Shown in pieces: positions 26,419 to 35,748 of a stretch of DNA of 64,000 nt. The stretch comes from an uncultured Collinsella sp. GTDB taxonomy: Bacteria; Actinomycetota; Coriobacteriia; Coriobacteriales; Coriobacteriaceae. The position numbers were made by a program, and so were the translations under genes. The first letter of the stretch is position 1, and each line of letters starts with the position of its first letter. The notes below the pieces were generated by a model. That model had not been told where the DNA came from, ran no database searches, and saw only the letters and a program-made list of their open reading frames with translations. The DNA lies in NCBI GenBank assembly GCA_902478545.1, contig CABSLA010000004.1, positions 24,216 to 88,215 on the forward strand. Reading direction: 5' to 3'.

Positions 26419-26826
26419 CTACGACCGTGCGCCCTCGAGAAAGAAGCGACGGCTGAAGTAGTTGTACCAGGTGACGAGGAACGTGGCGATGGCCTTCATG
26501 GCCTGGTAGCCGATGCTCAAAAACGTGACGCCCACAAACATGTATAGGTCGTTGAGGCCCAGACCGATCACCGACAGGATGGTGAAGATCGTGAACTCGC
26601 GCTTGCGGCTCATTCCCTCGCGATGGTCGAACACGAACTTCATGCTAAGCCAGTAGTTGACCACGACGGACGTGGTAAACGAGACCGTGGTGCTCATCAA
26701 AAAGTCGAGGTGAAACAGCTCGACAAGCGCAATGAGCATACCCCAGTCGATGCCAAAGGAGATAAGACCCACGACAGCGAACTTGAGGAACTGCTTGGTA
26801 TGAGGTTGTGCCAGTGCCTTGCGCAC
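26419..26826 (-). CDS. GtrA family membrane protein
   Basis: GtrA proteins are four-helix membrane proteins thought to carry lipid-linked sugars across the membrane for surface glycan modification. The 135-residue product has four hydrophobic segments and the family pattern FLKFAVVGLISFGIDWG and NYWLSMKFVF. It starts with GTG 26826, with a weak GGATG upstream. A paralogue is encoded 220 bases upstream on the same strand (27046-27441); the two align from their starts (MRKALAQ and MQKLLAQ), pointing to an old tandem duplication. No glycosyltransferase lies next to them. Confidence 0.88.
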   Translation of the reverse strand: MRKALAQPHTKQFLKFAVVGLISFGIDWGMLIALVELFHLDFLMSTTVSFTTSVVVNYWLSMKFVFDHREGMSRKREFTIFTILSVIGLGLNDLYMFVGVTFLSIGYQAMKAIATFLVTWYNYFSRRFFLEGARS

Positions 26827-26989
26827 GTAATCACATCCAATGCGTTGATGAATCGAGCAGAGGATACTTTAGAGCTTTTGCAAGGGAAACGTAAGGTCTT
26901 TGCCAAGAACTATACGAACTCGCCAAATTTTCAAGAGCTAATCCGCAAACGTTGAAAATTTGCCCGTAAACGAGCGACACCCACGGACG

Positions 26990-27019
26990 ATACTGCGCTG
27001 AGTGCGCGTCGTCCGTGGG
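26990..27019 (-). terminator. Hairpin after second GtrA gene
   Basis: A perfect 11-bp stem CCCACGGACGA / TCGTCCGTGGG (26990-27000, 27009-27019). The T run after it on the minus strand is weak, so termination may be partial. Confidence 0.55.
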
Positions 27020-27045
27020 CGCCGTAATGCTGCAGGGGTTTCGAG

Positions 27046-27441
27046 CTATTTTGTCTCGTCGCCCTCCAGGAAGATCTTTCGGGTCACAAAGTTGTAGACC
27101 ATGACAAGCGCGGTGGCGCAGATCTTGGCGATATTGGCCTCGAGCCCCAGACCGGCGTTGAGTGCCAGCACGATACCGTCGTTGAGTGCCAGGCCGATCA
27201 CGGACAGCACGACAAAGATAATGAACTCGCGGCGGCGGCTCATGCCTTCCTTGTGCGCAAACACGTACTTCATGCTGGCGACGTAATTAAAGATGAGCGA
27301 GACGATAAAGCCGCTGGTGTTGGCGATAAGGATGTTGAGGCCCAGACCGTAGTGGAGCAGATTCATAATGCCAAAGTCGATAACCGTGGCAATGACACCG
27401 ACGACGCCAAATTTCATGATCTGCGCAAGGAGCTTTTGCAT
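27046..27441 (-). CDS. GtrA family membrane protein (paralogue)
   Basis: This 131-residue product has four membrane helices and the family segment QIMKFGVVGVIATVIDFGIMN, with FNYVASMKYVFAHKEGMSRRREF closely matching its neighbour. I chose ATG 27441 because AAGGCAGGTACC lies before it and because it aligns with the start of the paralogue; the frame is open to a TTG at 27504, which would add 21 residues without a good ribosome site. The gene follows fbp by about 80 bases on the same strand and may be co-transcribed with it. Confidence 0.85.
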   Translation of the reverse strand: MQKLLAQIMKFGVVGVIATVIDFGIMNLLHYGLGLNILIANTSGFIVSLIFNYVASMKYVFAHKEGMSRRREFIIFVVLSVIGLALNDGIVLALNAGLGLEANIAKICATALVMVYNFVTRKIFLEGDETK

Positions 27442-27519
27442 GGTACCTGCCTTAAGCTGGCGCCGAAGCGCCGCGGGGATGACAAACTTAGCAAGTTTAG
27501 CCAATCCCCGCGGGTGGTG

Positions 27520-29436
27520 CTAGGCGCGCTCCTCGATAGCACCGTTTCTATATGCATCGAGCAGCTGACGCAGGTCCTGGATTTGGCTGCGGATCTTGGC
27601 GCCAGTATCGGTGTCGCTCACCATGCGGCGACGGTCTGCTTGGTCAAAACGGTTGGTCTCGCTCTCGATGTCCACGTTGCGCGTGAGTGCCTCGGCAACC
27701 GTCGTAAAGGCCCGGTGCGACTTGAGGCGGCAGCCGCGCGAGCTCGAGATGAGCGTATAGCCGGCGATGCCCGTCTTGGGATGGTAAGCGCGGCAGAAGC
27801 CGCCATCGATGACCAGTAGCTTGCCCTCGGCGCGGATGGGCTGCTCACCCTTGGTGGTTTTAACGGGCGTGTGGCCGTTGATGATGTGGCCGGTCGGCGA
27901 GCATGCCATGGGCGCGACGCCAAACTCGCGCATGATATCATCGCAGACCGAGGGCGACTTGGTAAGCGTAAAGTACGGGTCCATCGGCTCGACCCAGGTG
28001 CTCTTATCGGCGATATAGGCGCGCTCAAAGGTACGCACCAGGCGTCCGCTGGCGGGCGAGTTAAAGCCAATCCACAGGTACCACATCCAGTCGAGAGCGT
28101 CGCGGTCGCCCACGCGCCAGGCGCGGCGGGCGATGTGGTCGCAAAAATCGAGATAATCGCGGCCAGCGTGCCAGGTGCCCAGACAGTTCATGCTGCTAAA
28201 GGTGCCGTCTTCGTTGAGCGGAACGCAGCCGTGGAAGAGCAGGTTGCCGTTGGCGACCTTGTACATCGAGCCGTGGGAATAGAGGAAATCGATATGGCGA
28301 TGCAGGTGATCGGCGGTGACAAACTCGGACACGAGCTTGTCGATGATGTGCTGCTCCTGGGGCGTGAGCGTATAGGGGTCCGCCGGATCGACGGTGGGGA
28401 AGTCGTTGGTCGTGAGCGGCCACACGCTGCCGTCGGCGAGCGTGACCGTGCCGGTGTCGTGTTCGATCTTGTCGAGTAACAGGCGGTCGGTCATGTCGAA
28501 CTCGGGGTGGCGCTGGATAATCTGGCCCTCGAGCTTAAAGAGCAGCACGTTGATGGCCTTGATCAGCGGGGTGATGGACTCACCGGCGGTGTAGGTGGCA
28601 TCGGCAAAGGCAACAAGCTCACGCAGCGAGATGCCGTAGTCGTTCTCAAGGATCTCGTAGTTGTCGTAGCGTAAGTTGTTGCGCAATACCGTGGCGATGC
28701 AGGCGGGCTCACCGGCCGCAGCGCCCATCCACAGCAGGTCGTGGTTGCCCCACTGGATGTCGAGCGAATGGTAGGTGAGCAGGCGGTCCATAATCTTGGC
28801 CGCGCCGCCGCCTCGGTCGAAGATATCGCCCACCAGGTGCAGGTGGTCGACGGCCAGGCGCTTGATGAGCGAAGCGAGCGACTCGATAAAGTCGTCGGCG
28901 CTGGCGGTCTCCAGGATGGACTCCACGATGCGCTCGTGATAGCGCACGCGATAGTTGTTCTCGTCCGGGTGCGTGTGCAACAACTCGTCGATGATATAGG
29001 CGTAGTCGCGCGGGATGGCCTTACGCACCTTGGAGCGCGTGTAGCGGCTTGAAAGCGAGCGAGCGACCATGATGAGCTGGTCAAGCATCGTCTTGTACCA
29101 GGTGGGCGAGTCCTCGCGCTGACTGCGGACCAGGTCGATCTTCTCGCGCGGGTAGTAGATGAGCGTACACAGCTCGCCCTTTTCGTCAAAGGAGAGCGTG
29201 TCGCCAAAGATCTCGTCGACATGTTCGCGCACGACGCCCGAGCAGTTGTTGAGGATGTGCATAAAGGCTTCGTACTCACCATGCACGTCGCTCATAAAAT
29301 GCTCGGTGCCCTTGGGTAGGTTAAGGATGGCCGAGAGGTTGATAATTTCGGTAAATGCGGATTGTTCGGTGGGAAACTGTCTCGACAGCAGGCGCAGATA
29401 CTTGAAGTCTTGCGGGTTGCGATCGAATGCGACCAT
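27520..29436 (-). CDS. fbp: Class III fructose-1,6-bisphosphatase
   Basis: This enzyme hydrolyses fructose-1,6-bisphosphate to fructose-6-phosphate in gluconeogenesis. The 638-residue product matches the Firmicutes-type (class III) family in length and sequence. Metallophosphatase motifs are visible: FMSDVHGEY (about 47-55), LVGDIFDRGGGA and the catalytic WGNHDLLWMGA, with INGHTPVK near the C-terminus. ATG 29436 has GGAAGGTG upstream; the frame is open to 29481 without a ribosome site. It diverges from the DegV gene at 29757. The 320-base gap between them holds no clear operator. Confidence 0.95.
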   Translation of the reverse strand: MVAFDRNPQDFKYLRLLSRQFPTEQSAFTEIINLSAILNLPKGTEHFMSDVHGEYEAFMHILNNCSGVVREHVDEIFGDTLSFDEKGELCTLIYYPREKIDLVRSQREDSPTWYKTMLDQLIMVARSLSSRYTRSKVRKAIPRDYAYIIDELLHTHPDENNYRVRYHERIVESILETASADDFIESLASLIKRLAVDHLHLVGDIFDRGGGAAKIMDRLLTYHSLDIQWGNHDLLWMGAAAGEPACIATVLRNNLRYDNYEILENDYGISLRELVAFADATYTAGESITPLIKAINVLLFKLEGQIIQRHPEFDMTDRLLLDKIEHDTGTVTLADGSVWPLTTNDFPTVDPADPYTLTPQEQHIIDKLVSEFVTADHLHRHIDFLYSHGSMYKVANGNLLFHGCVPLNEDGTFSSMNCLGTWHAGRDYLDFCDHIARRAWRVGDRDALDWMWYLWIGFNSPASGRLVRTFERAYIADKSTWVEPMDPYFTLTKSPSVCDDIMREFGVAPMACSPTGHIINGHTPVKTTKGEQPIRAEGKLLVIDGGFCRAYHPKTGIAGYTLISSSRGCRLKSHRAFTTVAEALTRNVDIESETNRFDQADRRRMVSDTDTGAKIRSQIQDLRQLLDAYRNGAIEERA

Positions 29437-29756
29437 GAAACACCTTCCGATGGGGCTGGTAAAACTGATAAACAGCATCAAACGTTTATCAGTATGCGCC
29501 GCTTTTGTTTCGATTTTGCGCCAGCGGCTGAATTGTCGGCTGAACGGTTTGGTAAATCGATTTAGTGAAGGTAGATGTGTCGGTTGGGTGGAGACGACAG
29601 AGGGTGTTTTCTCAGATATTTATGCATGGGGCCGGTGGAGACGATGGTGGTAAAGATGTTCACTATATTTGGTTCGATTTGGTAAATAGTGGACATATGT
29701 ACCGCATGTAGGCTCACTGTGCGATAATTTGCGCAGCAATGAGTAAGGAGCCTCAT

Positions 29757-30647
29757 ATGAGTGATTTTGTCCTGACCTGTGAATCCGCCGCCGACCGAAC
29801 CCGTGAGTTCTTTGCGGCGCGCAATATCCCTGTCGTGTGTTTTCATTACGAGATCGACGATGTTGTCTATACGGACGATCTGTATCAGTCGATTACGCCG
29901 GACAAGTTTTTTGCCCAGATTGCCGCGGGCGCCATGCCCAAGACGTCTCAGGTGAGCGTGGGTGAGTACGAGGAGTTTTGGGAGCCGTTTGTTGCCGAGG
30001 GTAAAGATGTGCTGCACCTGGCGTTGTCGTCGGGTATTTCGGGCACGTATGGATCGGCCTGCGTTGCGGCGCAGATGCTCGCGGATCGCTATCCCCAGGG
30101 CGGCAAGGTGCGCGTCATCGATTCGCTGGCGGCGTCTTCGGGCTTTGGCCTGTTGCTGGAATATGCCGCCGACGTGCGCGATAGCGGGGCTTCACTCGAC
30201 GAGACGGCTGCCTGGATCGAGGAGCACAAACTCAACCTGCACCACTGGTTCTTCTCGACCGATCTGTCGAGCTACCTGCGCGGCGGTCGCATTTCGGCTG
30301 CGAGCGCGATCATCGGCACGGCGCTTAAGATTTGCCCGCTTATGACGGTCGATTGCGACGGCAAGCTGTCGCCACGTGAGAAGATTCGCACTAAGAAGCG
30401 CGCGATTTCCGAGATGGCCAAGACCATGATGGCACACGTGCAGGACGGTGCGGATTATTCGGGTAAGTGCATCATGTCGCACTCGGCGTGCCGCGAGGAT
30501 GCCGAGGCAGTTGCGGCGCTGATTGAGGAACAGGTTCCGCAGCTTAAAGGCAAGATTGAGATCAATGACATCGGTACTCTGATTGGCTCGCATACCGGAC
30601 CTGGTACGGTGGCGCTCTTCTTTATGGGCGACAAACGCATGGATTAA
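29757..30647 (+). CDS. DegV family protein, probable fatty-acid binding
   Basis: DegV (FakB-like) proteins bind a fatty acid so that FakA kinase can phosphorylate it. The 296-residue product has the family shape: an N-terminal SDFVLTCESAADRTREF, the central LALSSGISGTYGSA (binding the carboxylate), VIDSLAASSGFGLLL, and a C-terminal segment ending GPGTVALFFMG. ATG 29757 was chosen because AAGGAG (29745-29750) gives good spacing; ATG 29739 is in frame but lacks a site. A FakA gene is not in the window. A second DegV protein is encoded at 48262-49122. Confidence 0.92.
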   Translation: MSDFVLTCESAADRTREFFAARNIPVVCFHYEIDDVVYTDDLYQSITPDKFFAQIAAGAMPKTSQVSVGEYEEFWEPFVAEGKDVLHLALSSGISGTYGSACVAAQMLADRYPQGGKVRVIDSLAASSGFGLLLEYAADVRDSGASLDETAAWIEEHKLNLHHWFFSTDLSSYLRGGRISAASAIIGTALKICPLMTVDCDGKLSPREKIRTKKRAISEMAKTMMAHVQDGADYSGKCIMSHSACREDAEAVAALIEEQVPQLKGKIEINDIGTLIGSHTGPGTVALFFMGDKRMD

Positions 30648-30687
30648 CTTGGCCCATCACGTCGCGCACGATTGCTCAAACGAAAAC

Positions 30688-30719
30688 GGCCCGCCTCACG
30701 TTTGTGGGGCGGGCCTTGC
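30688..30719. terminator. Terminator between convergent genes
   Basis: A 12-bp stem GGCCCGCCTCAC / GTGGGGCGGGCC (30688-30699, 30704-30715, one wobble) with four-base loop; TTG-CTG-TT follows on the plus strand and TTTT on the minus strand, so it may serve both genes. Confidence 0.75.
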
Positions 30720-30727
30720 TGTTGGGG

Positions 30728-31819
30728 TTAGTGTTTCTTTCCGCGGAAGAAGAAGCCATGCAGTGACGGCTTGAGGCCGCGGTTGGCGCGATGCTCCTCG
30801 ACGCGCTCGTGGATCGAGGCAACGCGCTCGATGACTTCGTCGGGAATCGGCACGTCGGGATTCATGTTCTCGACCTGGCTGACTTCGGCGGCGGCGACCT
30901 GGTCGATAATGGGCACATCGTCGCGCGAGATGACAGGTGTGGCGTCTTCCTTCATCTTGCGATAACGCTGCATCATGTCGGCCTGTAGCTGCTGGGCCGA
31001 AGGCGGCGTCCAGATGATGGCGTTGGCGCCGGCGGCGATGGTTTCGCGGATGCTCTCGGGCGTCTTGCCGCCCGGTGCGATAAGCGGCAGGTTGGGATAG
31101 TGCTCGCGCAGCTCGCGTAGGACCTGGGGTGTGTTTTTGCCGGCGGCGATGTTGAGAATCTTGGCTCCAGCGCGCACCTTGGCGTGGGCATCGTCGTCGC
31201 AGCGAACGACCGTGGCGATGACGGGGATGTCGGCGATGTTGGTGATGTGCTCGACCATCTCGGTAGTAGCGGGGGAGTTGACCACGCAGCCCGCCGCGCC
31301 CTGCATCTCGGAGACGGCTGCCATCTGCACGGAGCGCTTACCGGTCGTAGTTCCGCCGCCCACGCCTACGAAGACCGGGCACTCGGCGACGGTCAGCAGC
31401 GCTTGCGTAATGGCGGGCTGCGGCGTGAAGGGGGAAACGGCAAAGACGGCATCGGCATTGGAGTTGCGGATGACGGCCACGTCGGTGGTGTAAATGAGCG
31501 ACTTGATGCGTCGGCCGAAGAGCGTAAAGCCGCTGGCCTCCTCGATCTCGTCGGGCATGCGAAGGGCCGCCTTGCGCAAACGTCCGTCGATGGGCAGTGG
31601 CTCCATGGGGAGCAGTCCGTTGGGGGTCACGGCTACCTGGGGCTCGGTGAACTCGTCTGCGAGCTCGACCTCGGAGAAATCGACCGAGGCGACGATGTCC
31701 TCGTGAACCTCGGCGGGTACATCGATGGGAGCTTGGTCGTTTGCCGCGGCAGGCGTGTCGAAGGAGCTGGTGCCGACAAAGGCGTCGACGCGCTCGTTTA
31801 GGTCGTTGAGGGTATCCAT
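30728..31819 (-). CDS. TIM-barrel-like protein of unknown function
   Basis: The 363-residue product has an acidic, disordered N-terminus (1-75), then a barrel-like core with repeated strand patterns: LIYTTDVAVIRNSN, AVFAVSPFTPQ, CPVFVGVGGGTTTGKRSV, AAGCVVNSPATTEMVEH, IPVIATVVRC, AKILNIAAGKNTP, LPLIAPGGKTPESIRETI and ANAIIWTPPS. The ordering and the phosphate-binding GGGTT / APGGKT style loops suggest a TIM barrel acting on a phosphorylated ligand, but I do not recognise the family. The start ATG 31819 lacks a strong ribosome site. It ends 80 bases from the DegV gene and faces it. Confidence 0.75.
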   Translation of the reverse strand: MDTLNDLNERVDAFVGTSSFDTPAAANDQAPIDVPAEVHEDIVASVDFSEVELADEFTEPQVAVTPNGLLPMEPLPIDGRLRKAALRMPDEIEEASGFTLFGRRIKSLIYTTDVAVIRNSNADAVFAVSPFTPQPAITQALLTVAECPVFVGVGGGTTTGKRSVQMAAVSEMQGAAGCVVNSPATTEMVEHITNIADIPVIATVVRCDDDAHAKVRAGAKILNIAAGKNTPQVLRELREHYPNLPLIAPGGKTPESIRETIAAGANAIIWTPPSAQQLQADMMQRYRKMKEDATPVISRDDVPIIDQVAAAEVSQVENMNPDVPIPDEVIERVASIHERVEEHRANRGLKPSLHGFFFRGKKH

Positions 31820-32010
31820 GGAGGCTCGATTCTATGCGATGGTGGCCGGCGCGATGCAGCCGGAATTGCGAATGCTAAATCGTTTGACGAGTTGATTTTT
31901 CCCCGCCGCGCCATCCGTTAGACCGAAGAGCAGGCGAACGTGAAGGAGCTGTGGTGGCGGGGATCGAGGTGCTATCTTGAAAGTCCCGTTTTCAAGAGAG
32001 GTGACGCGGT

Positions 32011-32181
32011 ATGGAATTTTCGGCAATGTTGGGCTCGATTGGCCTGTGTGTGGGCGCAATCGTTGCCGCCGCGGTCATCTACTTTGTGGTCACGGCCATT
32101 AAGGGCAAAAGGGCCGAGCGCAAGGAGCGCGCGATGCTTAAACAGCATCGCGACCAGCAGGGCAAACGCGCACAGAAATAG
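32011..32181 (+). CDS. 56-residue single-helix membrane protein
   Basis: A short frame from ATG 32011 to TAG 32181 encodes a protein that starts MEFSAMLGSIGLCVGAI, spans the membrane once (about 7-30), and ends in a tail strongly rich in Lys, Arg and Gln (KGKRAERKERAMLKQHRDQ). The composition and the ribosome site GAGAGG (31995-32000, with GTGACGCGGT before the start) make it a convincing gene. It lies between the divergent TIM-barrel-like gene and the converging methyltransferase gene. The function is unknown; such small proteins often associate with larger membrane complexes. Confidence 0.75.
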   Translation: MEFSAMLGSIGLCVGAIVAAAVIYFVVTAIKGKRAERKERAMLKQHRDQQGKRAQK

Positions 32182-32205
32182 CTTGTTGAGTTTTGGATCC
32201 GTGCG

Positions 32206-33309
32206 CTAGCTGCGTTTTCGGATCAGGGCAATGTAGAAGCCCTCAAAGTCGCGGCTAGGCGGAATGGTCAGCGTGCCGGGCAGGCCGTTGGCGACGGACG
32301 AGACGTGGCCGGCGGCGATGGCCTCGGTGAGGGCGTTGCACTCGATGCGTGGCTCTTCGCCAGCTTCCTGGGCACGGTGCGCTTCGCTTTCGCTCGGCGT
32401 GCCGTCGAGGGGGATAAGCTCGCAGTCCATATGCTTGTCGAGGGCCTCTTGCAGGGCGTCCTCGTTTTCCTGCGGCAAGATCGAACAGGTCGAATAGACG
32501 AGCGTGCCGCCCGGTTTGAGGGCACCCATGGCGCGGTCCAGAAGTGCTCGCTGCGAGCGGGCGCACTTGCTCAGCAACTGCTCGGTGAGGCCGCGCAGGC
32601 TTTTCTCGTTGCCACTGATGACGGTGCCCGTGCCGGTGCAAGGAGCGTCGAGCAGGATGCGGTCAAAGCGGAAGAACTCGTCGAGCTCGCGTGCGTCGAT
32701 GCGCATGACGGGCACGTTTTTGGCACCTTGGCGGTGGAGGTTGGACTCAAGCTTTTCGGCGCGGGGAATGCTCATCTCGCAGGCCGTGAGGTGTGCCTGG
32801 CCCTGGGTGAGGGCGGCGATCTGCGTCGTCTTGCCGCCAGGGGCTGCGCACATGTCCAGGATGTCCTCGCCTGCCTGGGCGCCCAGGACCAACGGCGGCA
32901 TCATGGACGACAGGCTCTGCAGATAGATCTTGCCGTCGCGGTAGATGTCGAGATCCCACAGATCGGAAACCTGGGCCTCGGGCAGGATAAAGGCGTCCGG
33001 GTACCAGGCGACGGGGTTGTGGGCGATGCCAGCGGCATCGAGCGCCGCAGCGATGTCCTCGGCGGTTGCCTTGAGCGTGTTGGCGCGCAGTGTGACCGGG
33101 CGTGTGACCGCGGCGCCGAAGCCCTCGATCATGAGCTCGGCATCGGCGGGCGCATAGGCGCCGGCGACCGTGTCGACCATAAAGCGCGGCAGGTCGGCGG
33201 CGGAGTGTTGGGCGGCAAGCTGGTCGGAAAGCTCGGTGGAGGCAAACTGCCTAAGCTTGAGCTCGGGCTTAACCTGCTTTTTCTGCTTACGACGACGCGG
33301 CTTGGACAT
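32206..33309 (-). CDS. RsmB/RsmF-type rRNA (cytosine-5) methyltransferase
   Basis: This SAM-dependent enzyme methylates C5 of a cytosine in RNA, most likely 16S rRNA. The 367-residue product has the NOL1/NOP2/Sun layout: N-terminal RNA-binding part, then ILDMCAAPGGKTTQIA (SAM site, about 150-165), the Pro-Cys motif LLDAPCTGTGT and the catalytic Cys in VYSTCSILPQENE. The basic N-terminus (SKPRRRKQKKQ) also fits RNA binding. The C-terminal PUA-like or FmtB domain of long family members is absent or short. Whether it is RsmB or RsmF-like cannot be decided. The start ATG 33309 follows GGAAGG. Confidence 0.9.
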   Translation of the reverse strand: MSKPRRRKQKKQVKPELKLRQFASTELSDQLAAQHSAADLPRFMVDTVAGAYAPADAELMIEGFGAAVTRPVTLRANTLKATAEDIAAALDAAGIAHNPVAWYPDAFILPEAQVSDLWDLDIYRDGKIYLQSLSSMMPPLVLGAQAGEDILDMCAAPGGKTTQIAALTQGQAHLTACEMSIPRAEKLESNLHRQGAKNVPVMRIDARELDEFFRFDRILLDAPCTGTGTVISGNEKSLRGLTEQLLSKCARSQRALLDRAMGALKPGGTLVYSTCSILPQENEDALQEALDKHMDCELIPLDGTPSESEAHRAQEAGEEPRIECNALTEAIAAGHVSSVANGLPGTLTIPPSRDFEGFYIALIRKRS

Positions 33310-33328
33310 CCGTCTTTCCTTCCACCTA

Positions 33329-33439
33329 AATGATTATTCTGGGACGGGGATTAAAACATCATTCCATGACCCCCGTCACAAAAGACTGTACTGTGGCGCC
33401 CGGGAATGATTTTTTAATCCCCGTCCCAGAATAATCATT
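33329..33439. repeat. 111-base fold-back repeat with 28-bp arms
   Basis: Left arm 33329-33356 and right arm 33412-33439 are perfect inverses (AATGATTATTCTGGGACGGG ... and its complement). The loop holds a second inner pair, ATCATTCC (33358-33365) with GGAATGAT (33403-33410). The motif TTCTGGGACGGGG also appears at 36367-36379 and as TTTTTGGGACGGGG at 36323-36336. It lies between two minus-strand genes and may terminate the upstream one. Confidence 0.8.
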
Positions 33440-33465
33440 CCCGGGCGCGTTGCTGCAGGCGTGCT

Positions 33466-35616
33466 TTAGTACTGGCTCTCGTGCTTGCTGAAGAAGTCGA
33501 AGCGCGGGGGCAGCGGCTTCACGCGGTGCTCACCGGGCTTCTCGCCCAGGCTCTCCACGAACTCGTCCGTGGAGGCAAAGATGTTATCCCAGCTAAAGAA
33601 GGCGACCGGGTCAACGTTGAAGTACTCGCAGATGAGCTCGCAGCCGGCCGGAACGATGCCGTGCATCAGGACGGTGGCCACGCGCAGCTCGGTAAAGGCG
33701 TCGACGAGGGCCTGCGTCATGGCGGCGTTTGCTGGCTCGCCCTCGAGCTTGTTGGCGGCCTTGGAGGCGTCGCTCCAGCGCTTGTTGGCGGCGCGCAGGT
33801 AGTCGTCACACACGGCAAGCGCGCGGTGCGTCTCGAACTTGTACATGGCCTGCTCAAAGGCAAGGGTTGCCTGCTGGGCGGCTTCGACCACGGTGTCAGA
33901 AGCGGCACCAGCGGGGATGCAGCCGTTGCGGTAGGGGCTCTCGTCGCCCTCCTTGACGGCGACGCCGTAGAAGCAGCTGCGTGCCAGACGGTTGAACACG
34001 CCGGTCAAAAGGGCGCTCTCCTTAAGGGCCGGGTCGATAACGCGCTTGTCGTCGCAGGCGCGCACCTCGTTGCCGTCCTTGTCCTTGCCGGTCACGCGCG
34101 TGTCATATGCCTTGGGGCTAAAGCTTACCGGCTTCTCGGACAGGCCGAGCGACAGCCAGTGCGCGCGCATCTGCTCGCAGGTGTAGTGGTTGAGCAGGTC
34201 GTCTGCCGGCGGGGGAGGCGTCTGCGAGGACGAGCTGGCCTTTTTGCCCATGTAGAGCAGGTGGTAGCAGGCGCTGACGGTGCTCTGCGTGAGGTCCCAG
34301 CCCAGGGCCTCCCACATGGCGGTCTGCGCGATGCAGTAGAAGTAGATGTTGTCCTGACCGATAAACTGGTAGATCTGTGCGTCGTCCGAGCACCACCAGT
34401 CGCGCCAGTCGAGCGAGCTGTGCTGGTAGGTGGGCGCGGGCACCTGTGTGGAGTCGGCAGCGGGCTCGCCCATGAGGGCGGCATCCTGGGCGGCGACGCC
34501 CTCGGTCACGCCGGCGGCCTTGGCATCGCGCGCGAGCACGGTACGCGTATAGCTGATGGGCGCCCACAGGCTCTCGGGCCAGCACCAGCAGGTGACGTCG
34601 GAAACGCCGTCGACCTGGGGCACCGGAACGCCCCAGTCGATGTTGCCGGTGATGCGGAAAGGCACGAGCGCCTTGCCGCTGCGGAAGCGCACGCCGCCGT
34701 TGGCGAGCACCGCATGGGCGTCGTCGCGCTCCTTCCAGCTGGGGAAGGTGACGGTAAAGCTGCTCTTGTTTCCCTCGGGCTCCAGCACGGTGTGCTCGGG
34801 CAGCTGGTCCTCGACGGCGTCGAAGGCCTCGCGGAACTTGTTCTGAATATAGAGCTGTGCCGGCAGCAGCCACTCCTCCATGGTCTTGGAGACCACGGAA
34901 CGAACCTGCGGGTTCTGGGCGAGCTTGGCGGTGTAGGTCTTCATAAAGTCGAGGTAGGCCGGCAGGTCGAAGTAGAGGTTGTCGACCGGGCGCAGCTCGG
35001 GCACCTCGCCGGTGAGCTGGCTCTTGGGCGCGATGAGCTCCTCGGGCTCAAACTGGTGGCCCAGATCGCACTCGTCGGCATAGGCCTTCTCGGACTTGCA
35101 GCCCTGGATGGGGCAGCGGCCGATCACCTGACGGCCGTTGAGGAACGTGCCGGCCTTGGCATCGTAGAACTGCAGCGTGGAGCGCTTGGAGATGGTGCCC
35201 TGCTCGTGCAGGCGCTTGATAATCTCGGCGGTCACCTCGTTGTGGATCTGGGCCGCCGGCTCAAGGCCCGAGCCACCGTAGATGTCGCAGCTGATGTTGT
35301 AGTTGTTGAGGGTCGCGGCCTGGCGGGAGTGATTGGACTCGACATACTCGCCGATGGACTTGTCGTAGCCTTCGTTCTCCTTGAGCTTGCGGTAGCTCTC
35401 CATGATGGGCGAGCCGTAGCAGTCGGTGCCCGAGGTGAAGATGACGTTCTCGCGGCCCAGACGGTCGCGTAAGAAACGGGCGAAGAAGTCGGCCGGGACA
35501 AAGACACCGCCGACGTGGCCAAAGTGAAGGCCCTTGTTGCCGTAGGGCTCGCCGGCGGTAACGATGGCGCGGCGAGGCCAGCTGGGACGGTCGTTCATGG
35601 AGTATTTGGATGCCAT
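33466..35616 (-). CDS. Methionyl-tRNA synthetase-like class I tRNA ligase with altered KMSKS loop
   Basis: The 716-residue product has the class I core: HFGH at 31-34 as the HIGH motif in KGLHFGHVGG, TSGTDCYGSPI, and a zinc-knuckle segment CPIQGCKSEKAYADECDLG (about 167-185). It is of the MetRS subfamily (DNLYFDLPAYLDF, GQDNIYFYC, TCWCWPESLW). The KMSKS loop expected after HLLYMG reads KKASSSS, lacking the second Lys. This may be a true variant, a low-activity duplicate or a changed function; no second MetRS is visible in the window. The C-terminal anticodon-binding helices seem complete. ATG 35616 has AAGGAG; frame open to 35709 otherwise. Confidence 0.85.
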   Translation of the reverse strand: MASKYSMNDRPSWPRRAIVTAGEPYGNKGLHFGHVGGVFVPADFFARFLRDRLGRENVIFTSGTDCYGSPIMESYRKLKENEGYDKSIGEYVESNHSRQAATLNNYNISCDIYGGSGLEPAAQIHNEVTAEIIKRLHEQGTISKRSTLQFYDAKAGTFLNGRQVIGRCPIQGCKSEKAYADECDLGHQFEPEELIAPKSQLTGEVPELRPVDNLYFDLPAYLDFMKTYTAKLAQNPQVRSVVSKTMEEWLLPAQLYIQNKFREAFDAVEDQLPEHTVLEPEGNKSSFTVTFPSWKERDDAHAVLANGGVRFRSGKALVPFRITGNIDWGVPVPQVDGVSDVTCWCWPESLWAPISYTRTVLARDAKAAGVTEGVAAQDAALMGEPAADSTQVPAPTYQHSSLDWRDWWCSDDAQIYQFIGQDNIYFYCIAQTAMWEALGWDLTQSTVSACYHLLYMGKKASSSSQTPPPPADDLLNHYTCEQMRAHWLSLGLSEKPVSFSPKAYDTRVTGKDKDGNEVRACDDKRVIDPALKESALLTGVFNRLARSCFYGVAVKEGDESPYRNGCIPAGAASDTVVEAAQQATLAFEQAMYKFETHRALAVCDDYLRAANKRWSDASKAANKLEGEPANAAMTQALVDAFTELRVATVLMHGIVPAGCELICEYFNVDPVAFFSWDNIFASTDEFVESLGEKPGEHRVKPLPPRFDFFSKHESQY

Positions 35617-35748
35617 GGGACTCCTTCGCATATGGTGAGAGCGCGGCCGGGCACAAGGCCTGGCGACGCGGTGGTCAATTCGTGCATATCGTTCGACATT
35701 ATCGCACATGCGGACGGGTACGTGGCAGGGGCGCTATCCTAAGATGCT

